In this document: piece by piece, positions 7,236 to 16,824 of the stretch
Numbering within the stretch: the first letter of the stretch is position 1
How the letters are laid out: every line of letters begins with the position of its first letter
DNA from: Hyaloperonospora brassicae
Lineage: Eukaryota; Oomycota; Peronosporomycetes; Peronosporales; Peronosporaceae
Direction: 5' to 3'
Length of the DNA: 16,824 bases
Assembly (NCBI GenBank): GCA_947650285.1
Contig: CANTFL010000691.1
Span: forward strand, 1-16,824
Program-made: the position numbers and the translations under genes
Notes under the pieces: generated by a model
What the model saw: the letters and a program-made list of their open reading frames with translations, nothing else
What the model was told of the DNA's origin: nothing
Databases searched by the model: none

Positions 7236-8419
7236 TCAGCGTTCCATGACCACTTGACATTTTTCTTGAGTAACCAAGAAAGATGTACCGTCATTTCGGC
7301 GTAGTTGCGTAGAGTACTTGTGCAAGTACGCCACTAGTCTAAGGAACTTCCGTAGTCCCTTGACATCGACTGGCACGGACAAGTCGGTGATCGCCTTGAT
7401 CTTTTCGGGATCAGGGCGTACGCCGTGTTTCCCCACGATGCACCCAAGAAGTGGTATTTCGCTAGCCGCGAATATACACTTCTAGAGGTTTGGCGTACAA
7501 TTTATTCTTGCGCATAGGTTGAAGAACCTGACGAACGTGAGTTCTGTGAGCTTCAACGTCCGTCTTTCCGTCCATAGCCCGGCTATGGAATCACATCTTC
7601 GAAGTAACTCGGCGAGAATTCTCGCACCGGTCACAATAGATTTGTCACGCATCGGTCGAAGGTGGATGACGCGCTACTTAGCCCTTGTGGCATCACTAGC
7701 CACTCCCACAATATACCACTGGGAGTACTTACAGTCGTGTACAGGATGTATCCATTCACGCATGACGGATCTGTTGGAAGCTGTCCATCATTTCCATGAA
7801 GGAGAAGATGGTAATCGTAGACATACCACCAATGATTACGTCCTTCCTCGGTATCGGCGTCGGAGCCGGCACCGTTGCAGCATTCAGCTTGTTGAATGCG
7901 TGCACTATCCGCCACCCTCCTGTGGCCTTTCGCACACAGAAGGTCGGAGAGCTGTAAGGAGAAGTTGATTCCCTCACATGGCCCGCTGCTAAGCGATCGG
8001 CAAAGAACTTGTCGATCGCTAGTACTTGTTCACGAGGCAGTGGCCACTGCTTCATGACACAGTATTTCGAGCCCGGTCTGAGCTCGATCTCGTGTCGAGT
8101 GCCTTTGTCCTTAGGCAACTCGCAAGGCACGGATTCAGGGAACACATCCTTGAATTCGATCAAATCCTTGTACAAAGGATTTGCCTGAAGTGACTCCCAG
8201 AATTGAGACGTGTATCGCTCAATCCGAGTCTTCTCATCGAGGACACTTTCGTCCACTCGATGAGCTACTGAGGACCTGTTCGATCTCAGTAAACACTGTT
8301 GCCGACCAAAAATCGGCCACAAGCTCATCCTCTGTGACGAGTATGCAGATCTGCTTGAATTTACCACTACGCAGATCACGCAAAAACCGTTTCGGTGTTA
8401 ACACTAAATAATTTACCAT
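7236..8419 (-). pseudogene. Retrotransposon reverse transcriptase domain
   Basis: The 207-codon open frame 7756-8379 carries DEKTRIERYTSQFWESLQAN, VPCELPKDKGTRHEIELRPG, QWPLPREQVLAIDKFFADRL, FCVRKATGGWRIVHAFNKLN and PIPRKDVIIGG, typical fingers and palm of Ty3/gypsy RT. Motif A reads FMEMMDSF, so its catalytic Asp is Glu (codon 7792-7794). YTTVSTPSGILWEWLVMPQG and LSSASSTFDRCVTNLL follow in another frame. The catalytic box reads YFED (7595-7606) where the family has YFDD, followed by a frameshift and a TAG. The thumb and connection read GVRPDPEKIKAITDLSVPVD and VKGLRKFLRLVAYLHKYS. The enzyme would copy element RNA into cDNA; substitutions and breaks make it inactive. Confidence 0.92.
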
Positions 8420-9051
8420 CTATATAGGTTAACTGCGGAGGCGCAATTAGATCAAGCGTATTAGTTTCTACGCCTCATCCGATATTCACCAATACATTGA
8501 ATGAATCAATTACTTTCTGGTAAGTCACACCCACATGTTAACGCGAAGCTTCTAATACGGTGCAAGTATTATCCACACTGCGGTGTTACACCGTCGGGCT
8601 AACAACCGTACCATAAGTGAGGCAATTGCACTCACTCGTAGTACACCCACACGCTTGTGGGCGTTCCAAGACGCTCATCAGATGGATATCTGATTAACAA
8701 GTGGTAGGTATCGTAACTGATCGATGCTGACAGCTCATCGTTGGATCGTATCTCCTGAGCCAAGGTAGTCCTAGGATGACGTCAAACTTGTCAATCGGAT
8801 CCAGTACGACGAAATCATCATCGGACTGTTAGTCTTTTAAGGTGTAGTGGATTCCGGACTACAAGTTGTTTCACGGGAATTGATGCACCTGTCACTAGAC
8901 CCACCTTCACCCTCGTCGGTGGGATATCTCGCTCAACAAAGTTTAGTCCTTCAGACTCTAGTGACTGGCGACGGACAGAAATGTTCGACGCCTCACAGTT
9001 AACTGGGGCTTGAAGCGACAAATCTTTTATCAATTTCAACGTCAACTTCAT
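8420..9051 (-). pseudogene. Retrotransposon aspartic protease and protease-RT linker
   Basis: The frame 8818-9051 reads FVERDIPPTRVKVGLVTGAS after SVRRQSLESEGLN, the retropepsin-like domain of this family. The catalytic D-S/T-G-A box reads NCEA (AAC at 8998-9000), losing both the Asp and the Gly. After a shift the domain goes on as DDDFVVLDPIDKFDVILGLP and WLRRYDPT, the second hydrophobic half with the ILGLPWL signature, to about 8730. The linker to RT includes LERPQACGCTTSECNCL at about 8610-8680 and then decays. The protease normally cuts the gag-pol precursor; no separate start is expected. Confidence 0.85.
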
Positions 9052-9112
9052 GAGGGATCCTCATCACCAGGTACAGCGACACACAGTGACTATGTGGCGG
9101 GAGAAACCATCG

Positions 9113-10187
9113 TCAAGCGGTTTCCAAATTCTCTCGATACTCCTGGATCGGTAGGGCGTTCTGACCATATTGACCCCGGCCATTGTTTGGTGGTCCGTCT
9201 CGCTGTTGCGGCTTTGCAACAGCGTCGGTTTCTCGTCCTCCACTTAGAACAGCTGGTGTGCCGTCACTTCGATCAGTAGCGCGAGATTCTAAGCCGGGGA
9301 CACCGCATTCATATGCGTAGTGTCTTAACTTGGGAAGCGATGACATCGATGCAATTGTTTGTCTTTCGAAGAGCGAGGTTTCTTGCCCTCCACATACCTG
9401 AGGTCTATAGGCTCTGGAAGTCCGACCGCTGGTCGTCTCTGTAGACGATAAGGAGTCAGCATAGTTTGGGCCTGTCTCACGCTTAATTATTTCTACTCCG
9501 CAGCTAAGATCGCTTCTACAAGCCTCTTCATATCTCCGCAGAAAATGGGTACTTGAGGGGACCATATACAAGACCCTTAATAAATATCGTGATTTACACC
9601 GATTCGCTCACAGGGTTTGCAACCATGCAACTTGTATGGTAACGCACATGTTAGGCGGAATCGTGAAACTTATGCTTACCCTGATTGAGGTACAGGAGCT
9701 CTGATAGAGATCAGAACTCTGCTCTGGGCGGCTCAAACGTTTTGCTGGATAGGGGCTTAAAGATTTTATGACCCAAACACATCTGGGTCGTGCAACTTCA
9801 GATTCAGGGCCCAACTTCTGGCATCCCCTGCCAAGTATGACGGAACAAATATAACCTCCATTCTCTCATAGTCGATACGAAGGGCCTTGATGGTACTGTA
9901 AACCTCGTCGAACCATCTCAATAGGAAATCTTTCTCAATTCTCCGGTACTTGTAGATCTCTAGCATTAAAGTCTTCCGTCGAAGCGTTCGCGTTGACTCT
10001 GCGTACTGAGACTGTTTCTGTCTTAGTATATCAGTCTGTTGGTGATCTCGTTGTCGCAACAATGCCGCCTCTGCTAACGAATTATCAAGTTTTCGTTGCA
10101 AGAATTTTCTGATGACGGATGCTGATGGTCCCTGTCCCTTGAGGATAGCATGGCCCAGATAGCTCCTTCACCAACGGTCGAACTCAT
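9113..10187 (-). pseudogene. Retrotransposon gag: coiled N-terminus, capsid-like region and zinc-knuckle remnant
   Basis: The likely start is the ATG at 10187-10185 (MSSTVGEGAIWAMLSSRDRD). A shifted frame then gives a Gln/Arg-rich stretch (ALLRQRDHQQTDILRQKQSQ) and the capsid-like block LLRWFDEVYSTIKALRIDYE, FVPSYLAGDARSWALNLKLH and DPDVF, to 9770. After another shift come TFEPPRAEF, a stop, SLSELLYLNQGKHKFHD and VRYHTSCMVANPVSE. At 9305-9350 the remnant HRCHRFPS ... HYAYEC corresponds to the CCHC zinc knuckle, with its first Cys read as Leu and a frameshift inside. Gag would form the particle shell and bind RNA. The downstream frame to 9113 is Gly/Arg-rich. Several in-frame stops make it dead. 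Confidence 0.85.
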
Positions 10188-10501
10188 ATGTCCGATTGCA
10201 CTACATTCGAAATTGCTAAAACGGGAATAGTTTTACGAGTTCCGTGAAAGTAGTAGCCTTCTATATCGCCCAGTATGTTCATGTTGGGCGATGAGCTTGT
10301 AGCCCTTAAACGGACTACAAAGTGCTGCCAGGTATGACGGGTCACCAACGATTACGTACAGGTCTGCCATTACGGAGCCAACTCTCACTAACAACGGTGA
10401 AGTTCAGTGGCCTGCTAGGTAAATACACAATACAGAGGAAGGTAAAGACAAAAAAAGACTTTAGTCGTGGTAAATTCAACACTGCTATTTAATACAATTA
10501 A

Positions 10502-10510
10502 GTTTTATAG
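10502..10510 (-). promoter_or_regulatory. TATA-like box of the probable 5' LTR
   Basis: The minus-strand word CTATAAAAC sits inside the probable LTR and about 315 bases before the gag ATG, a plausible position for the core promoter of the retrotransposon. In AT-rich DNA such a match is weak evidence by itself. Confidence 0.3.
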
Positions 10511-10665
10511 CTCTTTTTTCTCTGTTTATCCTGACTTAATTATATTGATATAACTAAACGTATGATGACGTCTACTCATCACCCATTGCGCGCGAAATGT
10601 AGCGGTTGATGGGTTGCTATAATCACAATATGAATTAATTTGTAGACCCTTCGGTCATCGTAACG

Positions 10666-10765
10666 ATATCACTATACCTAGTGATATAATAAAAAATTAA
10701 CGTAAGACAACTCAATGTCATTTTCTTCTGAATGACATTTTCGTGTAACGGGCTATCCTGTTACA
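10666..10765. repeat. Three consecutive hairpins at the outer LTR end
   Basis: Perfect 9-bp arms ATATCACTA / TAGTGATAT occupy 10666-10674 and 10679-10687. Perfect 9-bp arms AATGTCATT / AATGACATT occupy 10714-10722 and 10731-10739. The third pair, TGTAAC / GTTACA at 10744-10749 and 10760-10765, has a GG/CC extension with one bulged base. An all-purine tract of 18 bases follows at 10767-10784. Confidence 0.7.
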
Positions 10766-10784
10766 TGAGGGAGGGGAGGAAAGA

Positions 10785-11330
10785 CCCATGAACGATCTAT
10801 CGTTGTCTTGGCGAAGAAGTATTATGTGCGACACGGCTCTAGACAGCTATCTATGACTTCTAGACGCCCTCGGAAGGCCTTGCATAACAGTAGTACGAGA
10901 CCCGAAACATGGCCTGGGAGCGCGATTAAAGCAATCGGGGCGCAGTGTAGCAAAACCAAAAGGTGAAGCGTCGCACTCGCGTTATCCTGCACTTTCCTAT
11001 CACGAACAAAGACTTTATCACACCGACCTGGAAAGGTTGAGTTTTGCACAAAGTAAACGCTCGAGTAGTGAAAAAAACTCTCAGGCATCGATTATTCGGC
11101 AAAGTTTGTTTGTTACGCCCGACGACGCCCAGGATGGCAATCACAAGCAGCTCGAGTGCGTGCCGTTATCGGCACATAATCCACTTTAACAGCACTTATG
11201 GATGTGACCGAGTGCTGGTCACGCTGAAAGAGACGACAGTCGGTTACAGTAATGTAGGAAGTCGAAAAGCAGAACCTTGTCCTCAATCATTAAAAAAACA
11301 CAAAATAAGGAGTTTATAGTAACGCTTATA
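10785..11330. other. Unassigned DNA, no recognisable gene
   Basis: Moderately GC-rich DNA outside the LTR-like end. Short frames exist on both strands (10822-11088 minus, 11044-11319 plus) but none shows a family motif, and they overlap each other. It may be an old element fragment or the other side of the LTR if the true element runs to the right. I see no promoter, RNA gene or clear repeat. Confidence 0.3.
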
Positions 11331-14300
11331 CCCTTTATGTCGTACACCCATATCCAATTTGGTGACTATAAACCTGTGCATAGTGATGCGCGTGCCGTAT
11401 ACTGAACGCAGCAGTCTGAAGATGGTATCATTTACCCAGCTGCCATTTTCTAATATGGTATAACGCCACCCTATGATGCATGCGAAAAGTCTCCTTAGTC
11501 ATACTCGATATTGCAGTGCTGTTTAACAAGAAAGCAAAAAAATTGTTCTTTTGCATTAAAGTTTCAGATTTTGCTTATTGATTACCTTAGAGGGTTTGAC
11601 TGGTTGTGTAGATGTCCCCCACGGACATTGGTTTTTGCAGTTGTAGTAAGAGGTATAATTAATACGTGACCCAAAACTTAAAATTTTACAAAAATTAAAA
11701 AATGTGTAGTATCATGAGTACTTATAGGGTGTGTACCAGATGAGAGTGAAAGTAAAACGCAAGGTTATGTGCTGACACAAAAAAGACCTGTTTTACGGAT
11801 GGGTGTGTCCGCAGCGCATAATATTTCTATGGAATTTTGCTATATAGCTGTGCAATACCTAATTTGGGAGGTTACGATACTTAATGAGGGGCTTCTATTT
11901 CAATTGTGTGTGTACGTAATAAATGGTCAGTGTGTATCTTTAAATCTCCGTAATTATATCTGCGCCACACTCATTACATCTATAAAAGTCACAATAGATA
12001 TCTTACCCCATTTCTGGCATCTCAGAATTTGTGGAAGGGGGTGATTTTTTAGTTCTTCCGCTTCTAAACATTTTTAAGGTCCATCTTCGTGCATCTATAC
12101 TGGTTCGTCCACGTAAAAGATCAGATTTAATAATCATAAGTACTTTGTATCAATGATCTAATGACATATGGGACTTCGGATTATTATCTTAATGGGATAA
12201 TCTACTTCTCTACCCTAAGCTACTCATATACTCACTAATTTCCCTTCCTTAATCTAATCATCAAGCTTATTAGATACAATGAATGTCAGCTAGTATCGCA
12301 ACCAAATCAATATAATGCTCAATATATCTTTTGAACGTAACTTTGATGCAGACCATAATAGCACTATGCGTGACGCTTGACAATCAAGGGCATCCTCGTT
12401 TCTTTCGTTTTCTGCTGTGACAAGAATACGGCATCTCGATCCAAAGTGAGTAATGTCTGTAGTTAAAAAATATTGTATGTCACCCCTCGTTTCCACAGCA
12501 GATGGAGCCATCCCGGTAAACAGAGGTGAGTGCGCCTTAATTGTTTTGGGACAGCATACTGATATTACTATGTTAGTTGGCGTCGATATGCGGTTTGCAG
12601 GTGGGATACAATCAAGCGAAATAATGGATGCCGTGTGTAAGTGAGGTATGATTTTGCTCGGGTATTCTTGCCATTATAATTCGACATCTTCCATTGCTAA
12701 GAGCTAATGAATTATGTTGATTTGAATTTGCTTGTTACTCTTTCGGATGAAATGTGTTGAAATTTTTTAATGCGGGGTGAGAACGTTTAAGAACGCTAAG
12801 AGTTTGACGTTTATTTGTGGTAGTATGAGATTTTTTATAAGAAAGAAAAGCAACGACACGCACTAGATTCCATATCGTACGACGTCTTTTGGATAATTGT
12901 CGAGGGTAGCATAGAAAGCTGCATCTGTATACACGACTTCACCGTCATCTGATCAATGTAGCTACGCCTGAAGCAATACTGCCGTAGAAAATTTCTGACA
13001 TTACATAGGTTGTTGAATTACGTTCGTTTACAAGTGTACTTTAAAGGAAGAAATATTTGTCAGCTAGACCATGATAAACTGATTGAGTCTGTGATAAACA
13101 ACTATGTTACTCGTCATAGCGACAGTCATAAGTGTTTACTATTCTTCCATTATATTTAAGATTGACGCTAGCCATCGGGCTTGTCCAGCGCGAGGCAAGG
13201 TTTATTTTGGGTTTAAACATGGTGTATATGTTAAGTAAAGAAAACTCCTGTAGGCTATCCTTAATAGCATTATACTGCGCAGTAGATCTACAAAGCATAT
13301 ACAGATCCACTTTTTTACCGCCAATGCTCATCGGCTTGGTACATGAAGTTTATATAAATATGTGGACTCTATTAAAGTTCTATCGGCAAGCGATCCTTGA
13401 AACCGATAGCATTGCTAACAACTTTGCTTGCTGTAGTTGTTAAATTTTAATCTTCGAATTTTTACGATATAATATAGAACTTTACTATTCAGAAAGATCC
13501 ACATGGACAGATGAAATATGAGCGTCCCTTTGATGTTACTCGTTGTTACTTTCTAATACTATTGGGTTTTGATTGCGGTCATACAAGATTTGATATTGAT
13601 GCCTCGACCAGCAAGTTGACAAGTTCAAGCTCTGTCATAGCCCTTGTCGCACACAAGAGCTGTGAATGAGCAGTGTTCTTTCCCTATACAGGTGTAATTT
13701 ACGATTAAAGAACATGTGACCAGTTGCTAGGTCGTGACGGCATCATACTCAATATAATAAGTAACTATCCATTCGCTTGTGGATAGGAGTAGACTGAGAT
13801 GAGATATCATCTACAAACGTAGGATTACTTTTTGTACTACAGTCAGCCTAAAGATTATTGTATTGCAACAACAGCATAGAGATATATAATGCTCTATTTA
13901 ATATTGCGCGCTCTGTTTACAGATCATACTACATTTGTATGATGTTTGGTACTTCTTACTTTGAGGCACACAACCGTCAAATTATACTACCTACGAGAAA
14001 CATCCATCACCAATCTATAGAATTCATCTACATATTAAGAATTGTACCATCTTTGAATGAATGGCCGTGAATAGCAGCATACAAACCCGTAGCCATGTCT
14101 AAAAAGGGCTGGAAGAACCACCTCATTTCGCATTTAGTACCTTCAAGCTCTGTACATCAACGACGTAAGAAAGCCAAAAACGTGCATCTTCAATTTTACA
14201 TCGCAGTTTTCGTTTATCATCTACACTGGTGCCTTTTATTGCCTTGCAAATCTTACCATTTCAACGCAAATAGTTAGTATAGTTGATCGGCTACGCGAGT

Positions 14301-14523
14301 CCAAGTTAAACCCTACGCTACCTCAAGGTGAGGCTGATCACATTAGGGTAACAAGTCGCGTGGATCTCGACGGGAAGTCGACTATTTATCAGTGTCAAAG
14401 GTGAAGGTAATGAGGACATGTTGATCAGCATTTAAATTAGTGACTTCTCCTTAACTCGAATTTGCATTGAAGACTCACACGCTAGAGTGCTGACACGACC
14501 AAAGTATGCCCAAACATGCTCCG

Positions 14524-14551
14524 TAGCGACAAAGCTTTGTCTTTGTCGCTA
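14524..14551. repeat. Perfect 11-bp hairpin
   Basis: Arms TAGCGACAAAG (14524-14534) and CTTTGTCGCTA (14541-14551) pair perfectly around a 6-base loop, CTTTGT. It stands alone in AT-rich DNA with no adjacent gene. Followed by a mixed sequence and not a T-run on either strand, so it does not look like a terminator. Confidence 0.7.
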
Positions 14552-15700
14552 TTTAGTCGGTAAAGCTAGCGCTGGCAGGGTATTTCATAGTCGCGAATCC
14601 ATTAGCGGATGTCTTCGCACGTAGCATTAGGCACTAATAACACAAAATTTATGTTACTTTGAATTTGGTTTTAAGATGTTTGTACGTTATTCCACTCCTA
14701 CTATCCAGTATTTCGTTGCAACATCTTATAAGATAAACCAACGAAACTTTTCATAACGCACAAGTGTTGCTGTTGTATTGGTAGGCATTCTCTACCGAAA
14801 ATTTTTCAGGGCAATAAGCCACTCTGGAAGTTCATAGCTTGCGTTGCGCCCCACAGCGGCGGAAGCTCACATCCACATTTATATAATGCATAATGTTCAC
14901 TCAACGACATTGCCGATCCGGCAATAAAGGCGAAATGCGTCAGCGTAGTAGATAAAGAATGTCACACGTCGTGCCGAGGTGACTTCTGCAATAAAGATAT
15001 TGTAAAATTCTGAGTATTTTTGAGAAAGAATTATTATTCCATGATATCGCTAGTAGCAGGCTATGTTCATCGAACGGTTCACGCCAAGCCGTGAACAACA
15101 TCAAAACTCGCATCATATTTTCGACAAGTGACACTTACAATGGAAGGCAGCAGTACATGTGTGGAAGTACTGCCACTTGACACGGAATGAAAACATAAAA
15201 TAATAAAGCACGAATACTAAATATTGACACCATCAAGGGCGGTTTTGCCGACAAAAACATACCGGTAGAGTGCAAGACCGTTGGGCGAGTGTCATTATTG
15301 ATTCATGGGCTGATAGGTCTACCAAGTGCCGTGTAGGAAGTATGATATTTGATTTCAGCGAGCCTGTTCAACCAATACTCCTAGTCGTCTTAATGGCCCA
15401 AACTACAACTTTTTTTCCTGTCATTTAGTATTATACTAAAAACTGATAGAAATAGTATTTCACATCATAAACGACGTATCAACACAGTTTGGAGGGTAAA
15501 AGTAGCCATAAATGTATCAATGAAATGCCCAAGGCATCCGCCAACGTTGTGAATATACGATATAATCGTCGACATTATAATCCATTCACGCTGCTTCTGG
15601 TCTGATTTAAAGCTTGCATCCGGGTTCTGAGGCACAGCATGTAGGAAGGGATTGTATGAGCGTAAAAATCATTTGCTCGCAGAGGGGTAAATATAAAAAA

Positions 15701-15755
15701 GGCCCGTAGCTGGTAGAGATGCCGCTTCGTAACTTGGTATAATGACAAGCGAGAT
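15701..15755 (+). other. tRNA-like fragment (degenerate)
   Basis: GGCCCGTAGCTGGTAGAG resembles the 5' end and A-box/D-arm of a tRNA with a few bases missing from the D-loop. TTCGTAA follows at tRNA-like spacing and looks like an anticodon loop with CGT (Thr). The anticodon stem does not pair well, no B-box or T-arm is visible, and no acceptor end closes. At most it is a truncated tRNA pseudogene or the head of a tRNA-derived SINE; chance resemblance is possible. Confidence 0.2.
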
Positions 15756-16188
15756 TAATGTTTGTTATCTTGATTTGCTACTCTTTTACTCGTACTAAAA
15801 GTGAAATTTTGTACCTTTTCTGATTCTCCGATTCTCGTCTGCGGAAGACCGTTCCGTTATCCGCCAACTGCAGGACGAACACACACAAACAAACGGGACT
15901 TTGCATATTAACACATACTTTATCAGTTGCGCATGTAACTCTTGCTTAGAATAGATTAAGTACATGCAGTAAGTTGCGCTGCGTAAACAAGCTGTGACAA
16001 AGTGCTCGATCACATGGCGTCTTAGACGCCGTCGACAAATGCTCGATCAAACGACGTTTATGAGCGTTTCATGCCTGTCTATTACCCTTAAAATTATATG
16101 CAAGGTGTCTGACACTCCCAAGCCAGGAAGCCAGCCGAGTGTAGCTGAGATTCGTGACAGGCCGCCAGAGGTAGCGAGTTGTTGCTAA

Positions 16189-16207
16189 GAACTGTAATGA
16201 ACAGTTC
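16189..16207. repeat. Short perfect hairpin
   Basis: Arms GAACTGT (16189-16195) and ACAGTTC (16201-16207) pair around a 5-base loop, AATGA. No adjacent gene or T-run gives it a role. Confidence 0.5.
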
Positions 16208-16562
16208 GAGGCAGGCGCGTAAACGATCGGTTTAAACCACGGTAGTGACGCGCTTATGGTCTGAGGACAGACGCAATGAGTTGCTATAAGCTAGACTATA
16301 AAGGCGATGGCTGCTGGAAGACATCGTGGACCATACCACGCATAAAACGACCTCGTTGCGCTCACATAAACCACCTGTATGCAGATAGAGGTCATAACAA
16401 CCATGGGTATCCTCAAACCCATTCCTTCGCGTCAAAAATATCTTTCAACCTCTCGAGCAGCCTATTCCGCATGAGAGCCGATATCGCAAGCTTTACTGTT
16501 TACTGAATTAAGAAACAACTTACCCTGCTAGGTGGGGTCAGTAGCTCCCGTCTATTGACTGA

Positions 16563-16771
16563 GGAATCCACCCCAACAACCGCGCGTTTTCGGACCAAAT
16601 AATTTCTGTAGACCGCGTAATGAAGACAAAATTACCTCGGCGCTCGGTGGACAAGTCCTTATTATTCCAAAACAAAGGAGGTTTGACGATTCGTCAATTT
16701 GGGCTCCGGGCCAAGCTCGACATAATTGGGAAAGAGGGATACGCCAGCAGGATAGCGGTTCCCCATATTTA
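16563..16771 (+). other. Short open frame, unassigned
   Basis: A stop-free plus frame of about 68 codons with only one Met (near 16620) reads, in part, RVMKTKLPRRSVDKSLLFQN and LRAKLDIIGKEGYASRIAVP. Its mixed charged and hydrophobic composition is more protein-like than other frames in the right half. An antisense frame of 82 codons overlaps it (16552-16800), so at most one is real. After the stop, another frame continues with NRTLVRDVNIFDE. No signal peptide, RXLR motif or known domain is seen. It may be the edge of a gene or element lying outside the window. Confidence 0.2.
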
Positions 16772-16824
16772 AACAGAACGCTTGTTAGGGACGTCAACAT
16801 ATTTGATGAATAGAAGCCGCCTTA

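Larger units (their letters stand above)
4430..10765 (-). mobile_element. Decayed Ty3/gypsy chromovirus LTR retrotransposon (oomycete-type)
   Basis: Minus-strand similarity blocks follow the canonical order gag, protease, reverse transcriptase, RNase H, integrase, chromodomain over about 6 kb. RT before RNase H before integrase is diagnostic of Ty3/gypsy, and the C-terminal chromodomain of the chromovirus branch. The wording of the blocks is what I know from Phytophthora and downy-mildew elements. Every domain is interrupted by stops and small indels, so the copy cannot move by itself. The 5' LTR-like end lies at the right (hairpins, TATA-like box). A matching 3' LTR was not found to the left, so the element is probably truncated there or its LTR has diverged beyond recognition by eye. 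Confidence 0.93.
10430..10765 (-). repeat. Probable 5' LTR (boundaries approximate)
   Basis: On the minus strand a TGTAACAGG...CCCGTTACA end starts at 10765. LTRs of this group often open with such a short inverted repeat. A TATA-like CTATAAAAC lies on the minus strand at 10502-10510, upstream of gag at 10187 by a distance fitting an LTR promoter plus leader. The interior is AT-rich. The inner edge is uncertain (somewhere between about 10330 and 10440); a TTGGTGACCC word near 10340-10350 could belong to the primer-binding region. No second copy was found, so calling it an LTR rests on position and end shape only. The palindromic end would also suit a plus-strand element running right. Confidence 0.45.
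11331..16560. other. AT-rich gene desert
   Basis: About 5.2 kb more AT-rich than the left half, with stops dense in all frames. The longest frames (13132-13443 plus, 103 codons; 11769-12044 plus, 91 codons) have Ile/Tyr/Cys-rich compositions typical of random AT-rich DNA. Small frames at 12453-12644, 13858-14070, 14095-14277, 15994-16188 and 16276-16506 (plus), and at 12290-12511, 13107-13331, 14940-15134, 15795-16013 and 16232-16435 (minus), were inspected without recognising any domain. Small hairpins and a tRNA-like fragment are listed separately. Confidence 0.5.

Noticed and set aside
7519..7968. 149-codon plus-strand ORF
   Set aside because: It is exactly antisense to conserved reverse transcriptase blocks and has no family features.
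13107..13443. Overlapping ORFs on both strands, considered as a LINE or copia RT fragment
   Set aside because: No catalytic box or RT block order could be found; the composition fits random AT-rich DNA.
14940..15134. Minus-strand frame considered as an element fragment
   Set aside because: No recognisable motif on extension upstream, and stops follow at once.

Overview
This looks like a repeat-rich, gene-poor piece of a eukaryotic nuclear genome, most probably an oomycete (Phytophthora / downy-mildew type). The basis is the wording of the two main elements: a chromodomain-bearing Ty3/gypsy polyprotein and a FAR1/MULE transposase, both of which I recognise as oomycete-like. No bacterial features were seen. 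No intact gene was found. Nearly everything recognisable is a decayed transposable element whose protein similarity hops between frames.

Left block (1-3005, minus strand): a MULE/FAR1-type transposase pseudogene. Its N-terminal zinc-finger-like DNA-binding part and linker lie at about 2441-3005. Its DDE catalytic core lies at about 1-1060 and runs off the window. Between them sits about 1.4 kb of unrelated DNA with degenerate 15-, 18- and 30-bp tandem repeats built around GCGATCC and GTGGATCAC words.

Middle block (about 4430-10765, minus strand): one long, badly decayed Ty3/gypsy chromovirus. In transcription order (right to left) it has an LTR-like end, gag with zinc-knuckle remnant, protease, reverse transcriptase, RNase H, integrase, acidic spacer, GPY/F-type module and chromodomain. 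Dozens of stops and frameshifts interrupt it. Three catalytic aspartates read as glutamate, and the protease Asp reads as Asn. The 3' LTR expected near 3000-4400 could not be recognised.

At 3421-5213 the plus strand, antisense to the retrotransposon, carries frame-shifting stretches of protein-like sequence: a Ser/Asp-rich low-complexity part, then a coiled-coil-like C-terminus. The first kilobase lies beyond the end of pol, so it is not simply a shadow of it. This is the best candidate for something undescribed: an antisense accessory ORF between pol and the missing 3' LTR, or a fragment of a second element.

Right block (about 10766-16824): more AT-rich and without a recognisable gene. It contains short hairpins, a tRNA-like fragment and a few short unassigned ORFs. 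How the parts work together: they probably do not. The window reads as a layered graveyard of mobile elements with no sign of a functional operon or pathway.
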